A stretch of DNA of 64,000 nt from the NCBI GenBank assembly GCA_000611775.1, contig KK106987.1, forward strand, positions 806,001 to 870,000, given 5' to 3'. Positions 57,416 to 64,000 of the stretch are shown here, one piece after another. A program made the translations under genes and the position numbers. The notes under the pieces were generated by a model. It did no database searches, was not told the origin of the DNA, and was given only the letters and a program-made list of their open reading frames with translations. Each line of letters opens with the position of its first letter. Position 1 is the stretch's first letter. Source of the DNA: Umbilicaria muhlenbergii. Lineage: Eukaryota > Ascomycota > Lecanoromycetes > Umbilicariales > Umbilicariaceae.

Positions 57416-60003
57416 ATGGACCAGCAATCATACTCGAACGGTACCGGTCAACACTCGCCACAATCGGTAGAACCCTTGCATCGCCGTGGGAGTGTTACAG
57501 ACAGGTTTGGCAGTCAGGACGAGAACTGGAGTGGAGACGACAGCGGCGATGGCCCTCGCAAAAGATTCAAGGGTTCTGGGCGGGGAATGTCAGTTTCGTA
57601 CGTGCTCCATCATCGCCGCTCACTATCCGGGATTTTCAATTGCTGACTAGAACAAGCTGCGAACTTTGCAAGCAAAGAAAAGTCAAGTGCGATCGGGGCC
57701 AGCCAAGCTGTGGCTGGTGCTCACGCAATGGTCAACCGTGTGAATATAAAGAGCGCAAGAAGCCCGGGCTCCGAGCAGGGTATGGAAGGGAGCTTGAGCA
57801 ACGATTGGGTACGACACACCATGACTGCGAAATGTGTGAGGAGCGTTGACTGACTGCTCGACAGACCGGCTAGAAAGCATCATCCAAACTCATGGGCGAC
57901 TGATCGAGGAATCACTACGCCATAATGGGGGCACACCACCCCAGCCAGACGTACAAAGCTATCGGTCTGCCGCACCACCACAGGAACAACCACGCCCCGA
58001 GGCTGCGCTGTTTTTGCAAAAATCCATGATGTATCCGGATCCACAGCAAGTCCAGAACTCTGAGATGATAGACTATGGCCCGTCGATGAAGGCTTCGGCT
58101 TCCAACATAGAGCAGGGCAACAGTTTCAGCCACCACGCTCCAAATATAACAGGGCAGCAGCAACATGGGCTACAGGTAGGGACTCAGGCACATTCACCTC
58201 AAGATTATTATCCTCACACCAACGCCCCTCTCGAAACATCGAGCATCGATATCCCAAGTGGCCCTCAGTCGGCATTGAGTTCTCAAGACCATGCATTTCC
58301 ACCCTACGACCTCCTGTATGCTCTTGCGGATCTCTACTTCAAGCACATAAACACCTGGTGTCCAATACTGCACCGCAAGACGACCCTCGACACACTGTTC
58401 GGACCATCTACCCTCGATGAAGCTGACCGCATCCTACTGCACGCGATAGTAGCTACAACTCTACGGTTCTCCACAGACTCCCGCCTAAACGAGGACAGTC
58501 GCCGGCGGTATCACGATTCATCGAAGCAAAAGGTCTTGCTGTATGGGCTAGAAAATTCATCTGTCAAGGCACTTCAAGCTTTGGTCATCCTTGCTCTCGA
58601 TTTAGTTGGTGCTTCTAATGGACCTCCAGGCTGGAATCTCCTCGCCCTCATTACAAGGTCGGTGGTACAGCTCGGGCTGGCTGTCGAGAGCACTTCAAGT
58701 CTTGTCGCCCCCCACTACCCATCTATCTATACATTGAGAGCGATGATACTACCGGAACCTGGAAGCTGGATTGAGGATGAAAGTCGTCGAAGACTCTTCT
58801 GGATGGTCTACCTCTTGGACAGATATGCGACAGTTGCGACTGCCTTTGATTTTGCCTTGGACGACAAAGAGATAGACAGAAAGCTTCCGTGCCGTGATGA
58901 CTTGTTCTCAAGGAACCAACCTGTTGAGACGAGGTGGTTTCAGACGACCGAAAGGGTAGACTACACGATGAACAGACCTGAAAATATGGGTTCTTTCTCA
59001 TACTACATCGAGATACTTGGAATCTTGTCAAGAATTCACCGCTTCCTCAAGAGGCCGGTGGACATCAGTGCACCGGCGGATGTCGAGCAATGGCAACACA
59101 CTTATCGCGAATTGGACAGCATGCTGGGGTCGTGGAAACTCAGCTTGCCAAACGAATATGGCAACATGGCCAGACTGTTCAACTCTTCTGGTGGGAATAA
59201 GATTGTTAATTGCGGTTGGGTAATGTTGCACGCTACTTACCAGACGTGAGCCCCCTTTCCCTGTCTTCACAACTCGCGGCTTACAGGTTTCCAGGACGGT
59301 GATCCGATTGCACACATCCGCAGCCTACCCTACAACCCGATCTCCTATCTTCACCCCATCCTATACCGCGGGCCAAAGATGTCTCAATGCAGTTGAAAGC
59401 ATAACGGCTCTGGGGCAATATGTTGTCAGCAACGGCATGCTCAGCAAGTTGGGTCCCCCGTTCGCTTTCACGCTCTGGGTTGCAGCGCGGGTCCTTCTCG
59501 TTCACGGCTCAACAATTGAGAAACACGTCAGCCCTGAGATCCACTTCTTTGTTGATACGTTACGAGAGCTGGGAAAGTACTGGCAGGTCGCGGAGCGCTA
59601 CTGCACCATCCTTCACCGTGTCTTGGACGAGCAGCGGGAATCTGAGCAATCTGCAGGCGCCAACGGCGAGCGAGTGACGCCGTCGAGTGTTAAAATTCTG
59701 GCAGACATGCGGCGTTGTGCGTATGACCTCGATTTCCTCATCTCGAGGCAACCACGTCATCAAGCCTCAGACATGGTCTCTATCCCGACTTCACGTACGC
59801 CCGCACCGAACGAGCTGGAGTACTTGGAGGCTTTTGACTTTTTCAATGTGCCACGGCTGCCCGTCCCGGTAAATGCGCCGATGAATGGGGCCATCGATCC
59901 GAGTTTACAGGCCCCACCAACCGCGAACGCGAGCAACGAGTTCAACATTACCAATTTCAGCGTGGACGCCAACTCAGATTGGCTTTTCAAGAACAACAGC
60001 TGA
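57416..60003 (+). CDS. Zn2Cys6 fungal transcription factor
   Basis: Exons 57416-57597, 57657-57808, 57865-59245 and 59295-60003 give 807 aa. The binuclear zinc cluster has Cys at 62, 65, 72, 79, 82 and 89 (CELCKQRKVKCDRGQPSC), C-X2-C-X6-C-X6-C-X2-C-X6-C, followed by a linker with KKPGLRAGYGRELEQRLDRL and a short coiled region. The fungal-specific middle homology region begins near residue 245 (PPYDLLYALADLYFKHINTW) and includes RRRLFWMVYLLDRYATVATA. Residues 120-240 are Gln/Pro/Ser-rich. The C-terminus is Asn/Pro-rich, a possible activation domain. Introns interrupt both sides of the zinc cluster, a frequent pattern in this class. Target genes cannot be inferred; it is not next to a recognisable metabolic cluster. 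Confidence 0.92.
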
Positions 60004-61504
60004 TTTGATCCGGGAAGCATGCGTCGGTGCTCCTGAGTGTGGGCCGTGGGTGGGGATTTGGGCAAGAGCCAGAGAATGGGCGCGCCCGGGAGTCCAACAT
60101 TGGGGCTGCCTGCATGTGCGAGATCTGGCGCTACGCAACGCCACGATCTGATTTGCAGCAGCTGTCTTCGTCAGCAGTGTTTCACTTTGCGTCAGCGCCA
60201 GCGCCAGTGGGTCGCACAGGAGGACTTATCCGGCCAAAGATCAGAGGCTGCGAATGTAGGCGATCGCTCCCGCAATGTACGAGTACCAGTGCAAATTCCA
60301 GAACGTGATTAGGCACGTATCGCATTGACATCAGATGTGCTTCCCGAGTCTGGGCCATCTTCACTCATCTGCAAGATCGTTTCCCCACACGAGCGAGTGT
60401 GCGGAGCGATGGCTGGGCAAAGCGACGGAGCGCCAGAAGTGGATGGCTGTGGTCAATGGCCATAGTCTCTCGTGCATGATCGAATCATTATGCGTAGAAA
60501 CGGCGAGCCCGGCTACCAGGACACGAGCTCCCGCACTGCATCGAGAACGCACGGCTTCCTGCATGGCGAAGACCGTGGCCACGATGACCTTGATCCCATG
60601 TGTCCACCTAGATCTCGATAGCAGGCCCAATGAGGCTCGTCCAGCGCGTGCAGGGGAGCGGCGAGCGTATCACCCTCCCGCAGGGCCGGAGAATAGCGCC
60701 GAAAAGAGGCCTATCAATACGAAGGGGGATGGCTGTACCACGCCGTTCTCGTAGATTGACCGGTTGCCATTGCGATGGATCGTGGGTCGTGGTTCTTGGT
60801 TCTTGGTTTCCCGCAGACGGCAAGGTTTTCCTTTTTCCCCTTTCGCCCTCCAACCTCTGTCGAGCGTTGGGATGGCGCCATGAAAGGGCAGTACCAGCAG
60901 AAGTCACCACATTAGGGCAGCTGCAGGCGTTCGTCATTGGTACGCACTCCCGAACCGCTCCCCGCAACGCAATGTGCGAAGGCCAGGCCTGCGTCGACGG
61001 TGGCTTTCTGTGCAAAGCCGCAACCGGCAAGAATGAATGGACGAGGCACAAGGCGATCAATCAGAGGGAACGTACACAAACATGCTGGATACGGCGAGGA
61101 CTGCATGACAAATACCCACTTATGCGGACGGATGTTCGAGCCCGCCTTGTGCGTGATGCACTGGGGGGTTCCATTTTATGCAGGCACGCCGTCCAATAGG
61201 CGATCGCCACTGAGCCTCCAGTCGGCCTGCCGCCGGCGACGGCCGCGATGGGCGTCCTATCAGTGCCGAATGGATCGCGCTCATTTGGATCAAGGGTGCA
61301 AGGGACGCCGCTAAGGGCTCCACCTTGCCCGCGCTCTCTTTACTCCGTCGGGAGGGAGTCCAGAGTATCAGTACGGGGGAGGGACTGAGTGCGGCGACCT
61401 GACTCGTTCGTCGTTGCATTGCCTCCAACTCGACTAGAGTGCAAGCTAAGGAGAATCGCTCCCGTTGGAGATCTCAAGTAGGTAAGGTAGGGAGGATGTG
61501 AAGC

Positions 61505-61580
61505 AGGGAGCAGGGGACAGTAACAGGGTACAGGGTCCCAGGGTACAGGGTACAGGGACAGGAACAGGGAACAGGGAACA
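61505..61580 (+). repeat. imperfect ACAGGG(T/A) tandem repeat
   Basis: About ten imperfect copies of a 5-8 base word (acagggta, acagggac, acaggga) in the transcription factor upstream region. Unit length varies, so it looks like a slippage-prone minisatellite. Confidence 0.8.
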
Positions 61581-62237
61581 CCGCGTGAGCCTGTAGCCAT
61601 ACTGTTGGACACGCTATCATGCCGGGGGTCCCGGTCGAGCAAGAGAAGTGCAGAGGCAGCAGGGCGAGATGGAAAGAGGAAAAAATTGGGGTCGAGCGTC
61701 GCAAAAGCACTAATCGGAAAAACCGGGTCTGCACCCGAGCGGGATGTGAGCGATGCGAATGGCTGATCTACGCGCGCGCGCACGCTGATTGGCGCAGCGT
61801 GCAGGGTCGCGGAGCGCCAGGTGCAGCAGCGTCCCCAATGCGCGGGTGCACGAGAACCCTTAGTTGGGCACTACCGGTCCAATGGTCAGGTTGTCCAGTC
61901 GTCGCGGCCACCGCGACCATCTCGCACTCACCATCACGTTCCCTCGGGGTTTGGGGCTTATCATGGCGTCGGCGGAAGTCGACACTTGAATGGTTTGCCC
62001 GTCTGCCCGTCTGCACGCCAAGCTGCTGACGAACGACTCGACTGACGCTGCCGAGATGGCTAAGCACCGGCTAAAGTAATCATAGGAATTGGCATCGATC
62101 CCATCTCACGTTACCGTCTTTGTCGAGTCCGGAAGGTACCAGGGGAAAGAGCTTGGACTTCATGCCGCTCAAGTGTATTCCCCAAGCAACACAGTTGACT
62201 GGGATGGCTCGACTGATCCGACTGAGCTCTCAGGAAG

Positions 62238-62265
62238 TGATGGCTGATGGCTGATGGCTGATGGG
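62238..62265 (+). repeat. tandem heptamer TGATGGC x 4
   Basis: Three perfect TGATGGC units and one TGATGGG. A 7-nt unit shifts reading frame with each copy, consistent with a non-coding location. Confidence 0.9.
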
Positions 62266-62550
62266 TGAACTCGTGCATTTATTCCTTTCGAATCATTTCG
62301 TGCCTTCACATATTGCTGCATGGGAACAAACGTGGGGGACTTTCACCTTGTTCACTGCCAGCCATCCCCCTCACTCCCCCGTCCCTTTCCTTTTCCCTAT
62401 TCTCTCCCTCATCCTCATCCTCTCCCTCTCCCCCATTCCCGTCCCGCTTTCCCTCTCTTTCCTTCTTCCAGAAGCCTTCTTGATCGCCGGGTTCGGCACG
62501 GAAGACGCTATCACTATCTCGTCTCGTGGCCATCCCAAAGCCAGCTGCTC

Positions 62551-62616
62551 TCCGTCATCGTCCTCGTCCTCGTCCGCTCCCTCGCCCTCGTCCCTCGTCC
62601 TCGCCCTCTTCTTCGT
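62551..62616 (+). repeat. TCG/TCC-rich pyrimidine repeat
   Basis: Runs of TCCTCG, CTCGTC and CCCTCG words in the presumed 5' leader of the downstream gene. Almost pure C/T with spaced G; compatible with an imperfect trinucleotide/hexanucleotide microsatellite. Confidence 0.75.
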
Positions 62617-63347
62617 CGCGGCGTGGTAACGTTACACGGCAGTGTCCAGATGTGACAAATAACCTTTGCATGCACTGTCCTCCAATCGTGGTCCCCGTGT
62701 CTTCGTGTCTTCCTCGCCCCGACACCCCATTCCTTACCTTGCAGAACATCGCTGCGGGCAGGCAAGCCATCGACGCCATTGACCAGGCAAACTGCCTGTG
62801 ATCCGCGGTACACGAGGCCGTTGCGCTACAGATCGATCCCTGGTGTGTGAGGGGCCCCAGGTACGGTACCGACCAACGCTAGAAGTCTGCTCTCTTAAGG
62901 GACCGGTGTCCAAATGATCCAATGATCGCGGCGTCTGGCCCGGTAATCGACCTCGACATGTCGTATCACTTCGTTTCGGAGCGCACCGCATAAGATTCGT
63001 GATCTCTCCCAGAACATTCTCCTACCATTTTGCCTGTCATTTGTCTGCAGCAATTGCTGTTTATATGTTCCAGTAACTGCTCCTTCTATCAAAGCCTAGA
63101 TCCAGAGCGTACAGCAGAGTGTTTTCCTTGGTGTTAGGTTTGGTCTATGTCACGAGAGGGTCGAAACCCTACTGGGAGGCCTGCGCCGAGACACTAGCTC
63201 ACACAAACATCCAGAGCTCCCACACTCTGGCAGACATTCATTCCTCTCCTGTTCTTCGCATCTTCATCACCATCACCACCTTCATCTTCCTCTCTCGCGA
63301 ATCCCGCTCCTACCTCCACTGATGACAACAACGTGACAAGTTTCATC

Positions 63348-64000
63348 ATGGACGCAAGCATCTCCGCCTCCTCGACAGATGACCCCATGGTGGGCTCCAG
63401 TCAAGCACCACCCCCCGCGCCGCCAACGCGCGAGAAATCCAAACGTCCTCAACTTTCTTGTAATCCCTGCAGAAACCGGAAAGTCAGAGTACGTGCAAAT
63501 GTGGCGGCGTCGTGAGCGTGAGACTGACACTGACCATACAACAGTGTGACCGCATCCAGCCTTGTACTGCATGCTCTATGCATCAGATAGCTGAATGTTG
63601 TCAATATGACCTGAGCGAGGCCGAACGTCAGCCGATCCTGCAGGCAGAGGCGTTGAAAGAGAGAGATCGAGAGATAGCTCGTCTACGCAACCAGGTAGTC
63701 ATCCTGGGTGGTCAACCTATCAAAGTCGAATCTCCTATTGATGAACAGCCTGGGCGCGCAAGCAACGCACCTCCGAAGGTGCCTCCGAAGCCGGCGAACA
63801 TCAGCCAACGACGTTTCCACGATGGCAGTGCTGAAGACAGCCTCTATTTCGGTACCCCTGGGATCGCAAATGTTATCGAAGAGGTCAGTCACCACCAAGC
63901 TTGCTGCTGATCAACCACTCTCCTCTTCAGTATTCTGCTCACCGCGCTCAGTTTGCAAATCTCTCGGTCCAACCGCAAGCAGCAAATCTGACCCACCAAG
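63348..64000 (+). CDS. Zn2Cys6 fungal transcription factor (5' part only)
   Basis: Exons 63348-63488, 63545-63883 and 63931-64000 are in frame and run off the right edge. The start MDASISASSTDDPMVG is followed by a Pro-rich stretch and the zinc cluster QLSCNPCRNRKVRCDRIQPC, with Cys at 38, 41, 48, 54, 57 and 65 or 66; an intron lies between Cys41 and Cys48, exactly after RKVR. The segment YDLSEAERQPILQAEALKER and the Arg/Leu-rich ARLRNQVVIL form the expected linker and dimerisation helix. It is not a close copy of the first factor at 57.4 kb; spacing between the zinc ligands differs. Target genes unknown. Confidence 0.86.

Larger units (their letters stand above)
60004..63347 (+). other. 3.3-kb intergenic region upstream of second transcription factor
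   Basis: No supported gene in the longest gap between confidently called genes. It holds several short repeats (listed), an aagtaggtaaggtaggga motif at 61476-61493, and from about 62340 a strongly C/T-rich stretch with short overlapping frames (such as 62261-62629) that could be upstream ORFs in a long 5' leader. Frames of up to 189 codons at 60335-61430 overlap on both strands in GC-rich sequence and show no domain. Confidence 0.45.

Noticed and set aside
60335-61430. Several overlapping ORFs of 89-189 codons on both strands
   Set aside because: GC-rich sequence gives long chance frames; they overlap one another on both strands and show no domain.

Overview
The window looks like nuclear DNA of a filamentous ascomycete (Pezizomycotina). 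The genes are ordinary fungal housekeeping and regulatory genes. Their introns are short (mostly about 45-100 nt), with gtaagt-like donors, ctaac-like branch sites and ag acceptors. Two genes encode fungal Zn2Cys6 transcription factors. Gene models were built by hand, checking that every splice junction keeps frame and restores a family-typical protein; exon lists are in the entries. I cannot fix the class or species.

Layout. 1-13.4 kb: a gene-poor left edge, then plus-strand genes for a cyclophilin-RRM protein (cyp6), UDP-GlcNAc pyrophosphorylase (UAP1), a seven-zinc-knuckle protein (GIS2/byr3 type) and the meiotic recombinase DMC1, cut into 17 exons. 13.4-14.97 kb: a predicted secreted protein truncated by a 51-base assembly gap inside a G-run. 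14.97-23.7 kb: minus-strand genes for two unrecognised conserved-looking proteins, an SBDS-domain RTC3-like protein and a RhoGEF. 24.9-38.2 kb: CPD photolyase (+), ribosomal protein S21 (-), a Nudix hydrolase (-), IMP dehydrogenase (-) and, divergent from it, an IQGAP/Rng2 cytokinesis scaffold (+). 38.9-46 kb: cyanamide hydratase (+), an unrecognised Cys-cluster protein (+), an ISG12/IFI6-like membrane protein (-) and a probable broken gene for a secreted protein. 46-57 kb: a zinc alcohol dehydrogenase (+), a hemerythrin-like HHE protein (-) divergent from a glutathionyl-hydroquinone reductase (+), a GFA/CENP-V protein (+), the MoaD-like subunit of molybdopterin synthase (-) and a mitochondrial RNB exoribonuclease of the DSS1/cyt-4 type (+). 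57-64 kb: a full Zn2Cys6 transcription factor, a repeat-containing 3.3-kb intergenic stretch, and the start of a second Zn2Cys6 factor that runs off the right edge.

The genes do not form an obvious pathway cluster. The closest to functional neighbours are the redox/detoxification genes at 46-52 kb (alcohol dehydrogenase, HHE protein, hydroquinone reductase, GFA protein). I found no secondary-metabolite core enzyme, intact transposon, CRISPR array, rRNA or convincing tRNA. I did not find a clearly new biological system. The most unusual items are the extreme intron fragmentation of the neighbouring GIS2 and DMC1 genes (exons down to 9 nt and a GC-AG intron), a probable dual-targeted photolyase, a decayed secreted-protein gene, and a recurrent intergenic TACCTTACC/GGTAAGGTA motif.
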